From assembly GCA_965279075.1 (NCBI GenBank), contig CBDIHI010000004.1, forward strand, positions 1 through 64,000: DNA of 64,000 bases. The letters are read 5' to 3'. A program made the translations under genes and the position numbers. Numbering within the stretch: position 1 is the stretch's first letter; the number at the start of each line of letters is the position of its first letter. Positions 1 to 7,086 of the stretch are shown here, one piece after another. The notes beneath the pieces were generated by a model. It saw only the letters and a program-made list of their open reading frames with translations, did no database searches and had not been told where the DNA came from. Source of the DNA: SZAS-79 sp965279075. Lineage in GTDB: Bacteria > Pseudomonadota > Gammaproteobacteria > Burkholderiales > SG8-39.

Positions 1-298
1 GGGCTTCGTGTAGATCCATGCGGCGAGCGACTGGATCTGGCGCGGCCTGGAGCTTTTCGGCGAAGGCGGGCATCTGCGTAGCGTGCCGGCCATTGGCGAT
101 CACTTCGCGCGCGGCGGGCTGGCGCAGGCGCTCGAGGTTCTCGGGCAGCAGCGCAGGGCCGATGCCGCCGAGGCGCAGGGCGCCGTGGCAGCTCGCGCAG
201 TGTTCCGTGTACAGCGCGGCAGGGTCCTGCGCCTGCGCGGAAAATGAGCACGCAAGCAGCGCTGCGCCGGTGAGGGCCGTCCGAAGGCGGGGCCTCAT
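1..298 (-). CDS. nirN: NirN N-terminal part (cytochrome c domain), cut by window edge, apparent frameshift
   Basis: This is the 5' part of a gene running off the left edge. A signal peptide ending ..SAQAQ is followed by a c-type heme motif CASCH and a downstream Met in the stretch NGRHATQMPAF, as in the cytochrome c domain that opens NirN. NirN is the periplasmic dihydro-heme d1 dehydrogenase of the last step of heme d1 synthesis. The start ATG (296-298) overlaps the nirJ stop as ATGA, so the two are translationally coupled. Near 39-41 the frame appears to shift by one extra base: after KLQAA the expected helix end, QIQSLAAWIYTKP, is found only in the next frame. This may be a sequencing error or a real break. 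NirS or another d1 cytochrome is a possible alternative; order and coupling favour NirN. Confidence 0.7.
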   Translation of the reverse strand, partial: MRPRLRTALTGAALLACSFSAQAQDPAALYTEHCASCHGALRLGGIGPALLPENLERLRQPAAREVIANGRHATQMPAFAEKLQAAPDPVARRMDLHEA

Positions 299-1503
299 GC
301 CGGCCGCACCCAGGTGATCTCCTTGCCCCGGTAGGGCTGCACCGGGACGCGCGCGCCGCCGGGCGCGACGCCGATCTCGGCATCCTCCAGGTAGCAGCCC
401 GGATCCTCTTCCCAGGCGTCGCCGGTCAGGCTGCGCGCGCGCACGCGCGAGCTGCCGTTGCAGATGTCGAAGTGGGCGCATTGCCCGCAGCGGCCCTTGA
501 CCGTGCGCGGCGAGGCCTTGAGGCCGGCCATGACGGGGTCGGACAGGTCGGCCCAGACCTGCGAGAACGGGCGCTCCCTCAGGTTGCCGAGGTTGTAGTC
601 CCACCACATCGTGTCCGGGTGCACGTTGCCGAGGTTGTCGATGTTGGCGACGTTCACGCCCGAGGCATTGCCGCCCCATTCGACGAGCCTGGCGCGGATG
701 TGCGCGGCGCGCTCCGGGAAGCGTTTCTCCACCCAGTGCAGAAGGTACACGCCGTCGGCGTCGTTGTTGCCGGTGACGAACTCGCGCTCGAGGCCGCGGC
801 GGCGGTACTCCCAGGCCGTGTCGAAGAGCAGGTCCATCGCGCGGCGCGTGGTGCGGAAATGCGCGTCCGAGCCGCGGTTCTTGTTGCCGCGGCCCGCGTA
901 GTTGAGGTGCGACAGGTAGAACTTGTCGATGCCTTCGCGCTCGGTCAGTTCGAGCAGTTCCGGCAGGTCGGCCGCGTTTTCCTGCGCCAGCGTGAAGCGC
1001 ACGCCCACCTTGACGCCGCGGTCGCGGCACAACCGCAATGCCGCGAGCGAGGCGTCGAACGCGCCTTCCTTGCGGCGAAAGCGATCGTGCGTGGCGCCCA
1101 CGCCGTCGAGGCTGATGCCGACGTAGTCGAAGCCGGTGGCCGCGATGCGGTCGGCAAGCGGCGCATCGATCAGCGTGCCGTTGGTGGACAGGCCCGTATA
1201 GAAGCCCAGCGCCTTCGATCGCGCCGCGACTTCGAAGAGGTCCCGCCGCAGCAGCGGCTCGCCGCCTGACAGGATCAGCACCGGCACGCCGAAGGCCTTG
1301 AGATCCTGCATGACCTCGAACACCTTCTGCGTCGAGAGCTCGCCGGGAAAGTCCACGTCGGTCGAGATGGAATAGCAGTGCAGGCAGGTCAGGTTGCAGC
1401 GCCGGATCAGGTTCCAGATCACGACCGGCCCGGGCGGGTTGCGGCGCCCGGTGAGCGGCGTGGGCGAGTCGAGCTCCTGCATGAATCGGGTGACGCGGAA
1501 CAC
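295..1503 (-). CDS. nirJ: NirJ, radical SAM enzyme of heme d1 biosynthesis
   Basis: The protein has 402 residues. The radical SAM motif CNLTCLHC (Cys36, Cys40, Cys43) binds the 4Fe-4S cluster and SAM, followed by LSGGEP. A C-terminal cysteine cluster (RCGQCAHFDIC) matches the SPASM-like second cluster of NirJ. NirJ acts in the cytoplasm on 12,18-didecarboxysiroheme, removing two propionate side chains on the way to heme d1. I chose the GTG at 1501-1503 because GAGGAGG lies just upstream and the protein then begins FRVTRFMQEL, like known NirJ N-termini. The frame stays open to 1626, but the extra sequence would cover the FNR box. nirN follows with an ATGA overlap. Confidence 0.93.
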   Translation of the reverse strand: MFRVTRFMQELDSPTPLTGRRNPPGPVVIWNLIRRCNLTCLHCYSISTDVDFPGELSTQKVFEVMQDLKAFGVPVLILSGGEPLLRRDLFEVAARSKALGFYTGLSTNGTLIDAPLADRIAATGFDYVGISLDGVGATHDRFRRKEGAFDASLAALRLCRDRGVKVGVRFTLAQENAADLPELLELTEREGIDKFYLSHLNYAGRGNKNRGSDAHFRTTRRAMDLLFDTAWEYRRRGLEREFVTGNNDADGVYLLHWVEKRFPERAAHIRARLVEWGGNASGVNVANIDNLGNVHPDTMWWDYNLGNLRERPFSQVWADLSDPVMAGLKASPRTVKGRCGQCAHFDICNGSSRVRARSLTGDAWEEDPGCYLEDAEIGVAPGGARVPVQPYRGKEITWVRPA

Positions 1504-1558
1504 GGTGGCGGCCTCCTCGGGTGACGGTCCCATGCTAGGGGAGGCTGCGCGCAGGCGC

Positions 1559-1572
1559 TTGATGTGCATCAA
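1559..1572. promoter_or_regulatory. FNR/Dnr-type box between nirJ and the DUF59 gene
   Basis: TTGATGTGCATCAA is a perfect match to the FNR/Anr/Dnr/NnrR consensus TTGAT-N4-ATCAA. It sits almost midway between the nirJ start (1503) and the DUF59 gene start (1630), so one site could activate both divergent units under low oxygen or nitric oxide. Which CRP/FNR-family protein uses it cannot be told from the box. Confidence 0.82.
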
Positions 1573-1629
1573 ATACGGCGGGGTAAGCGTGCCGCATCCT
1601 TCGACCAACATTGCAGGAGGGCACACCGG

Positions 1630-1935
1630 GTGTCTGCCGTCACCGAAGAGCGGGTCCGCGAAGCCATGCGCGCCGTCATCGACCCCGAGGTCGGGGTCAA
1701 CATCGTCGACCTCGGCCTGGTCTACGGGATAGCCGTGTCCGCGCGGGGCGTGCAGGTGCGCATGACCATGAGCAGTCCGGCGTGCCCGCTAGGCGATTCG
1801 ATCCTCGAAGAGGCGCGCGAGGCGGTCCGCGGCGCGGCCGGTCCCGGGGCTGAGGTGGGGGTCGAACTGGTATGGGAACCCGAATGGACGCCGGATCTGA
1901 TGACGGACCGCGCGCGCGATGAACTCGGCTGGTGA
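1630..1935 (+). CDS. DUF59/MIP18-PaaD-like metal-sulfur cluster assembly factor
   Basis: The protein has 101 residues and carries the DUF59 signature (AVIDPEVGVNIVDLGLVY near the N-terminus, then MTMSSPACPLGD with the conserved Cys). Relatives help insert Fe-S clusters (SufT, PaaD, MIP18). Here it may mature the Fe-S clusters of NirJ or another denitrification enzyme; that role is inference from position. The GTG at 1630 is preceded by AGGAGG at the usual distance. The gene is divergent from nirJ across an FNR box and overlaps the next gene by 17 bases, so it heads a three-gene unit. Confidence 0.8.
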   Translation: MSAVTEERVREAMRAVIDPEVGVNIVDLGLVYGIAVSARGVQVRMTMSSPACPLGDSILEEAREAVRGAAGPGAEVGVELVWEPEWTPDLMTDRARDELGW

Positions 1936-3034
1936 ACCCGCAGGCGCCGGCCTGCCTCCTCCAGCGCGCATCGCGCTGCTGGCGCTGGGGTTCGGTGCGC
2001 TGCTCGCCGGCGTCGGCGCGGGTCTCGCGCGCGCCGGCTGGGACGTGCCCTTCGACGCGGTGGCCATCGCCGCCTGGCATGGCCCGCTGATGGTCTCCGG
2101 GTTCTTCGGCACTGTGATTTCGCTTGAGCGCGCGGTGGCGCTGGCCCGGCCCTGGGCCTATCTCGGGCCGCTCGCCGGCGCGCTCGGCACGCTGGCCGTG
2201 GTCTCGGGCCATGGGGCCGCGATGCCGGCCTGCATCCTGGTCGCCAGCTTCGTGCTGTTCGCCGCATCGCGCGAGGTGGTCCTGCGCCAGCGCGCGGACT
2301 TCACGCTCACGCTGGCGATCGGCGCGGCCTGCTGGGCCGCGGGGAACGCGCTCTTCGCCTTCGACGCCGACATGCTGCGGGTGCTGCCGTGGTGGATCGC
2401 CTTCCTCGTGCTGACGATCGCGGGCGAGCGGCTCGAGCTGTCCCGCTTCGCGCCGCGCCCGCCCTGGGCCGGGATCGTGTTCCGGATCGTCGCAGGCGCC
2501 ACGCTGGCCGGGTGTGTCGTGTCGCTGGCGCTGCCTCGCGTCGGGTGGGGCCTCCTTGCGGCCGGGTTGCTTGCGCTCGCGCTGTGGCTCGGGCGCTACG
2601 ACCTCGCGCGGCGCACGGTCCGCCAGGAGGGGCTGACGCGCTTCATGGCCGTGTGCCTGCTCGCGGGGTATGCGTGGCTCGCCGCGGGCGGCGCGCTGCT
2701 GCTCTACCACGGCGCGGTGCCCGGCACGCCACTCTGGGACGCAGCCCTGCATGCCGTGCTGCTCGGCTTCGTGTTCTCGATGGTGTTCGGCCACGCGCCG
2801 GTGATCCTGCCTGCGGTGACGCGCGTGCGCATGGCCTACAGCGGCGCGCTCTACTTGCCCGTGGTGCTGCTGCATGCTTCAGTCGGCGCAAGGGTCGCGG
2901 GCGACCTGTTCGGAGAGGCTGCGTGGCGTGCATGGGCCGCCGCGGCCAACGCGGTCGCGCTGGCCGCCTTCGTCATCGGCACGGTGTCCATGGTCCTGCT
3001 GGGCCGGCGCGCCCCGGTAGCGGTGGTGCCATGA
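1919..3034 (+). CDS. Polytopic membrane protein of the nir locus (NnrS-like?)
   Basis: The protein has 371 residues made almost entirely of hydrophobic helices, about 11-12 by eye. Histidines occur within or next to helices (AAWHGPLM, LYHGAVPG, FGHAPVILPA), which could bind heme or metal. The size and His-bearing helices resemble NnrS, a membrane protein of nitric oxide/denitrification regulons, but I do not recognise a clear family signature. It overlaps the DUF59 gene upstream and shares ATGA with the DUF2249 gene downstream, so it is expressed with them, probably from the FNR-box promoter. Function unknown; a role in heme or nitrogen-oxide handling is inference. Confidence 0.7.
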   Translation: MNSAGEPAGAGLPPPARIALLALGFGALLAGVGAGLARAGWDVPFDAVAIAAWHGPLMVSGFFGTVISLERAVALARPWAYLGPLAGALGTLAVVSGHGAAMPACILVASFVLFAASREVVLRQRADFTLTLAIGAACWAAGNALFAFDADMLRVLPWWIAFLVLTIAGERLELSRFAPRPPWAGIVFRIVAGATLAGCVVSLALPRVGWGLLAAGLLALALWLGRYDLARRTVRQEGLTRFMAVCLLAGYAWLAAGGALLLYHGAVPGTPLWDAALHAVLLGFVFSMVFGHAPVILPAVTRVRMAYSGALYLPVVLLHASVGARVAGDLFGEAAWRAWAAAANAVALAAFVIGTVSMVLLGRRAPVAVVP

Positions 3035-3537
3035 GTACGGCCGTCACGCGGCTCGACGTGCGGCCGATCCTCGCCAGCGGCGCCGACCCGTTCCGGGAGA
3101 TCATTGCCGCCGCCACCGGGGTGCCCGAGGGAGGCATGCTGCTCCTGGTAGCGCCTTTCGATCCTGTGCCGCTGCGCGAGGTGCTGGGCGCCAACGGGTT
3201 CACTTCGGAGTCCGCTCAGACCGGCGTCCGCGAGTGGGAGGTGAGGTTCCGCCGCGTCGCGCCGACCCCGCCGCCCGCGCCGGACCCGGCCGAAAGGCTG
3301 CGCTTCTGGGCCGAGGGAGGCAGTGCGCACATCGACACGCGCGGCCTGGATGAGGAGCGCGCGCTGCACCTCGTCCTCGCGGCCGTCACGCGGGTGGGCG
3401 TCTCGGAGGACCTCGTCGCACACCTGGACGCCAATATCGACCGGCTGTACCCGGAGATTCTGCGCCTGGGCTGGGAGGCTGCTTTTGTGCCTGGAGACCC
3501 GGGCGAGGTGAGGCTCGAGATTTCGCGCTTGGCCTGA
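3031..3537 (+). CDS. DUF2249 domain protein
   Basis: The protein has 168 residues. The N-terminal half (LDVRPILASGADPFREI.. LLLVAPFDPVPLREVLGANGF) is a DUF2249 domain, a small TusA-like fold common next to denitrification and hemerythrin genes. The C-terminal half (HIDTRGL.. LYPEILRLGWEAAFVPGDPGEVRLEI) looks like a separate conserved segment. The ATG overlaps the stop of the membrane protein gene (ATGA), placing it last in the three-gene unit. It ends one base before the convergent nirH stop, leaving no room for a terminator between them. The biochemical role is unknown. Confidence 0.8.
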   Translation: MSTAVTRLDVRPILASGADPFREIIAAATGVPEGGMLLLVAPFDPVPLREVLGANGFTSESAQTGVREWEVRFRRVAPTPPPAPDPAERLRFWAEGGSAHIDTRGLDEERALHLVLAAVTRVGVSEDLVAHLDANIDRLYPEILRLGWEAAFVPGDPGEVRLEISRLA

Positions 3538-3538
3538 C

Positions 3539-4027
3539 CTAAGCGAAGCGCAGGCCGGTCTTCTTCAGGATGCGCACGCTGTAGAGCGTCTCGTGCGCGC
3601 GGCAGCGCGGCCCGAGCAGCGTGGCGATCCGCTCGACGCCGGCCTCCACTTCCTCGCGCGTGCGGCCATGGACCATCGCAAACAGGTTGTACGGCCAGTC
3701 CGGCAGGTGGCGCGGCCTGCGATAGCAGTGCGACACGAATTCCAGCGCGCCCACCTGCGGCCCGAACCGGTCCAGGGCCGCGTCGTCGACGTCCCACACC
3801 GACATTCCGTTGGCCTTCACGCCGATGGCGTAGTGGTTGGGCACCGCGCCGACGCGGCGGATGCGCCCGTCGGCGAGCATGGCCTGCGCGCGCCCGAGGA
3901 CTTCGGCCTCGCTTGCGCCGGCCTCGGCGGCGACCGCGGCCCAGGGCCGCATCACCAGCGGCAGCCCGGCCTGGGTGGCGCGCACGATGCGCGCGTCGAG
4001 GGGTTCCTTCGCGCGCGTCCCGGTCAT
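3539..4027 (-). CDS. nirH: NirH, siroheme decarboxylase subunit (Lrp/AsnC-like)
   Basis: The protein has 162 residues in the NirD/L/G/H family: an AsnC-type helix-turn-helix N-terminus with the motif GLPLVMRPWAAVA, then a RAM-like domain containing CYRRPRHLPDWPYNLF. With its sister subunits it decarboxylates siroheme to 12,18-didecarboxysiroheme in the cytoplasm; the fold is borrowed from transcription regulators. The name NirH rests on being last in the operon and on the RRP..PYNLF block shared with the NirL half of NirDL; exact H versus L assignment is less sure than the family. The start ATG overlaps the nirG stop (ATGA). Confidence 0.85.
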   Translation of the reverse strand: MTGTRAKEPLDARIVRATQAGLPLVMRPWAAVAAEAGASEAEVLGRAQAMLADGRIRRVGAVPNHYAIGVKANGMSVWDVDDAALDRFGPQVGALEFVSHCYRRPRHLPDWPYNLFAMVHGRTREEVEAGVERIATLLGPRCRAHETLYSVRILKKTGLRFA

Positions 4028-4467
4028 GCCGTGAGCCTCAGCTCGACGAAGAATTCCTCCTCCTTTGGAAAGGAGAGCACCTCGAGCCCGGTGGCGGCCT
4101 CGATGCGCGTGATTGCGCGCGGGATGCCTTCTGGCGTGTCGGTGGCGAGCACGAACCACATGTTCAGCCGGTGGTCGCGCTCGTAGTTGTGGGCGACCTC
4201 GGGGAAGGCGTTGACGACCGCGGCGACCCGGTCGAACTCCGCGACGGGCACCTGCATCGCGCACAGCGTGAACGCGCCGCCCATGCGGTCGGCGTTGTAC
4301 AGCGGCCCGAAGCGCGTCAGCACGCCCTCGGCCAGCAACCTCGAGAGACGTGCGACCAGGCCCGTCTCCGTCGTGCCAAGCCGCTCCGCGGCCGCCGCAT
4401 AGGGCCGCTCGACCAGCGGCAGGCCGCCCTGCAGTTCGTTCACGATGCGCCGGTCGAGGTCGTCCAT
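4024..4467 (-). CDS. nirG: NirG, siroheme decarboxylase subunit
   Basis: The protein has 147 residues of the Lrp/AsnC-like siroheme decarboxylase family, with GGLPLVERPYAAAAERLG in the N-terminal helix-turn-helix and HNYERDHRLNMWFVLAT in the C-terminal domain. The HNYER..NMWFVL block is the D/G type and the CYRRPRR..PYDLF block the L/H type, so subunits alternate along the operon. It overlaps nirDL by one base (TGATG) and nirH by four, so the four domains are made in a fixed ratio. Confidence 0.88.
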   Translation of the reverse strand: MDDLDRRIVNELQGGLPLVERPYAAAAERLGTTETGLVARLSRLLAEGVLTRFGPLYNADRMGGAFTLCAMQVPVAEFDRVAAVVNAFPEVAHNYERDHRLNMWFVLATDTPEGIPRAITRIEAATGLEVLSFPKEEEFFVELRLTA

Positions 4468-5441
4468 CAGGCCGCCTCGGCGTAGCGCGCGCCGCGCTGC
4501 TTGAAGCACCGCGTCGAGAACAGCACGTCGTAGGGGATGCCCACCAGCGCCGGATCGCGGCGCATGCGCGCCAGCACCGCGAGGACTTCGTCGCGGTCGC
4601 GGCCGTGGATCATGCAGAACAGGTCGTAGGGCCACCCGGGCAGGCGCCGCGGCCGGCGGTAGCAGAGCGTCACCTCCGGGTGCGCGGCGATCAGCGGGGC
4701 CACGTGGGGCAGGTCCTCCTGCGGCACGTCCCAGACGACCATCGCGTTGGCTTCGTACCCGAGGGCGCGGTGCCGCACCACTACGCCCGCGCGGCGCGCA
4801 ATGCCCTTCTCGAGCCAGAGGGACAGCGCCGAGATCACCTCGGGCTCGGTGCTGCCTGCGCTTTGCGCGATCGCGGCGTATGGCCGCTCGAGGAGCGGGA
4901 ACCCGCCCTGCACCGCGGCGACGAGCCGACGGTCGCGGGGCGTCAGTGCCGGGGGGCGGGCGGGGACGGGCGGCCGCGCGCGCGGATGGGCGTGCGAACC
5001 GTCGAGGTCGAAGCCGAGGTCGATATGGAACTCCTCGAGCATCGGCAGCACGAGGACCGGCAGGCCCGTGGCGCGCTCGATGCGCGCCACGGCCGCGTCC
5101 ATCGCGAGGCCCGTAGGCGCGGTCAGCACGAACCACAGGTTCCAGTGGTGCTCGCGCTCGTAGTTGTGGTTGGTCTCGGGCTGCGCGTTGACGACCGCGG
5201 CGACCTCCTCAAGCCGCGACCCGGGCACGGACATCGCCGCGAGCGTGCTGGTGCCGGCGGCATGCGGCGCGAACACGACGCCGATGCGGCTCACGTGGCC
5301 AGTGGCAGCGAGGGCGGCGTAGCGGCGCAGCACCTCTTCTTCGGCGAGCCCGACCTGCGCGCCGATCGTGGCGAAGGGGCGCTCGACGAGCGGGAAGTCG
5401 CGCTGGAACTCGTTCTGCAGGCGAAAGTCGGTGGTGTCCAT
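4467..5441 (-). CDS. nirDL: NirDL, fused siroheme decarboxylase subunits
   Basis: The protein has 324 residues built of two complete NirD/L-family units. The N-terminal unit (about 1-145) has FPLVERPFATIGAQVG and HNYEREHHWNLWFVL, a D/G-type unit. After a Pro/Ala/Arg-rich linker (about 150-168) the second unit has GGFPLLERPYAAIAQ and CYRRPRRLPGWPYDLF, an L/H-type unit. NirD and NirL are separate proteins in pseudomonads; fused NirDL forms are known elsewhere. The ATG at 5439-5441 follows GGAG at good spacing; an in-frame GTG at 5447 is less likely. nirF lies 12 bases upstream. Confidence 0.9.
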   Translation of the reverse strand: MDTTDFRLQNEFQRDFPLVERPFATIGAQVGLAEEEVLRRYAALAATGHVSRIGVVFAPHAAGTSTLAAMSVPGSRLEEVAAVVNAQPETNHNYEREHHWNLWFVLTAPTGLAMDAAVARIERATGLPVLVLPMLEEFHIDLGFDLDGSHAHPRARPPVPARPPALTPRDRRLVAAVQGGFPLLERPYAAIAQSAGSTEPEVISALSLWLEKGIARRAGVVVRHRALGYEANAMVVWDVPQEDLPHVAPLIAAHPEVTLCYRRPRRLPGWPYDLFCMIHGRDRDEVLAVLARMRRDPALVGIPYDVLFSTRCFKQRGARYAEAA

Positions 5442-5453
5442 GGGCACTCCGGT

Positions 5454-6638
5454 TCAGAAGCCGGTGGCGAAGGCGCGGCTGGTCAGGAAGATCCCGCTGG
5501 GATGGTCGGCGGGCAGCGTTGCCAGCGCCGCGTAGGTCGAGGTGTCGTAGACGGTGACGCGGTTGTCGTCGCGCGAGGACACCCATGCCTGCTCCCCGCG
5601 CGGGGAGAACTCCATGTGCAGCACGGCGCGGCCGGGCTTCAGTTCGCGCACCACCTTGCGGGCGTTGATGTCGATGACCTGCACGGTGTCGTTGTTCGGG
5701 AAGGCGAAGTTCACCCACGCGTAGCGCCCGCCGGGTTGCGCGATCACGAACACCGGCTGGCCGTGCACCGCGACGCGCCCGGCCTCGGCCCAGGTCGTGG
5801 TGTCGACGAACAGGACCTCGCTGCGGCCGATCGCCGGCAGCAGCGCGACGCCGCCCGCCACGGCCCAGCCGCGCAGGTGCGGCATCTTGTAAACCGGCAA
5901 CTTCTCCTCGCCGCGGCCGTAGCCGGAAAGGATCCGCTTCGCGCCGGCCCCGGGATTCCACAGGTCGATCAGCGCGAGGCCGTCTTCGCCGAAGAGTCCC
6001 GCGATGTAATAGCGGCCGTTGGGCGTGATGAGGCCGTCGTAGGGTTCCTTGCCTATGCCCGCGTAGCGGCGCACCGCGGGCTTCCTCGGGTCAGCCATGT
6101 CGGCGACCCAGACCTCGCCTGCCTCGAACAGGCTGAACACGAAGCCGTTGCCGGGCGTGTCCGCGATGCCCACGACCTTCGCACGGCGCTTGCCGTCGCC
6201 GTACGTGGCGGGGATGTCCGAGAGCAGTTCCAGCGTGGTCGCGTCGAAGACCTTCACGCCGCCCGGGTCGTAGTTCGCCACGGCGACGAGCCGTCCGTCC
6301 TGCGAGATCGCCCCGCCGATCGAATTGCCCGCCTGCACGACGCGCGCGACCACGCGCGCAGCCAGCAGGTCGACCTTGCTGAGTCCGCCGTCGCGCCCGA
6401 ACACGAACGCGTAGCGCGCGTCGCGGGAGTAGACGAGCGAGGCGTGCGACAGGTCCCCGAGGCCCGTGATCGTCGCGAGCTCCGTGCGCCCGCTGGTCTC
6501 GACCAGCTTCAGCCGCCCGGCCTCGCGCTCCACCACGAGGCCGAGGTCGCCCGTGCCGCGCAGCGGGAGGACCGGCTGCTGCGCGCACCCGGCAAGCATT
6601 GCCGCCGCCACCACGATCCAATGCCTAGCGTTTTTCAT
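5454..6638 (-). CDS. nirF: NirF, heme d1 biosynthesis lipoprotein
   Basis: The protein has 394 residues. It starts with a lipoprotein signal whose lipobox is MLAGC, so it is probably anchored in the periplasm. The rest is a string of beta-propeller repeats (YSRDARYAFVFGRDGGLSKVD, ISQDGRLVAVANYDPGGVKVFD) like the d1 domain of NirS and NirN but without a cytochrome c domain. NirF is needed for a late step of heme d1 synthesis after NirJ; its exact reaction is still debated. The start overlaps the end of nirC by 14 bases. Confidence 0.93.
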   Translation of the reverse strand: MKNARHWIVVAAAMLAGCAQQPVLPLRGTGDLGLVVEREAGRLKLVETSGRTELATITGLGDLSHASLVYSRDARYAFVFGRDGGLSKVDLLAARVVARVVQAGNSIGGAISQDGRLVAVANYDPGGVKVFDATTLELLSDIPATYGDGKRRAKVVGIADTPGNGFVFSLFEAGEVWVADMADPRKPAVRRYAGIGKEPYDGLITPNGRYYIAGLFGEDGLALIDLWNPGAGAKRILSGYGRGEEKLPVYKMPHLRGWAVAGGVALLPAIGRSEVLFVDTTTWAEAGRVAVHGQPVFVIAQPGGRYAWVNFAFPNNDTVQVIDINARKVVRELKPGRAVLHMEFSPRGEQAWVSSRDDNRVTVYDTSTYAALATLPADHPSGIFLTSRAFATGF

Positions 6639-6966
6639 CCGGCCATCCTTTCTTCAGCGTTTCTACGATCCATGCCGCCTCGTCCTCGCGGATGAAAGGC
6701 CGCCACGGAGGCATGGCCGTGCCGCGCCGCCCGTCGAGGATCGTGTATTGCAGCCCGGTGGAGTCCTTGTCGGCGAGCGCGGCCGGCAGCAGCGTCGGCC
6801 CGAGTCCACCCCTGAGGGTCAGCCCGTGGCACGACCCGCAGTCCTGGCGGACCATCTCGACCAGTTGCGCGCGGCGGGCGGGGGCGGGATCGGGGGGGGC
6901 GACAGGCACGGCCCACCCCGTGCAGAGCACCGCTGCCGCAACCAGCCCGATGAGGATCCTGTCCAT
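6625..6966 (-). CDS. nirC: NirC, small periplasmic c-type cytochrome
   Basis: The protein has 113 residues from the ATG at 6964-6966, with an N-terminal hydrophobic export signal and one heme motif, CGSCH. The Met in RRGTAMPPWRP is the likely sixth ligand. NirC-type cytochromes accept or donate electrons in the final steps of heme d1 maturation with NirF and NirN. The frame is open to 7014 and an ATG at 6984 is possible, but upstream starts run into the FNR-like box. It is first in the leftward operon nirC-F-DL-G-H. Confidence 0.85.
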   Translation of the reverse strand: MDRILIGLVAAAVLCTGWAVPVAPPDPAPARRAQLVEMVRQDCGSCHGLTLRGGLGPTLLPAALADKDSTGLQYTILDGRRGTAMPPWRPFIREDEAAWIVETLKKGWPDEKR

Positions 6967-7000
6967 GTGCCCAGCGTGAGGCATGCCCGCGGGGGAAAAC

Positions 7001-7014
7001 TTAATCTGGATCAA
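7001..7014. promoter_or_regulatory. FNR/Dnr-type box between nirC and cysG
   Basis: TTAATCTGGATCAA matches TTGAT-N4-ATCAA at nine of ten positions. It lies in the 120-base divergent spacer between nirC (start 6966) and cysG (start 7087), so nitrogen-oxide or low-oxygen control of both the d1 operon and siroheme supply is likely. Confidence 0.65.
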
Positions 7015-7086
7015 ACAGGTTGCCGGTCCCGGCCACTAAGGTTGGCCCATCTCAACCACGGAGGGCGGCCCCGGCCGCCGTTGGCC

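Noticed and set aside
4350..6695. 781-codon open frame on the plus strand across nirG-nirDL-nirF
   Set aside because: It is antisense to well-supported nir genes; its His/Arg/Glu/Val-rich product is the usual reverse shadow of high-GC coding DNA.
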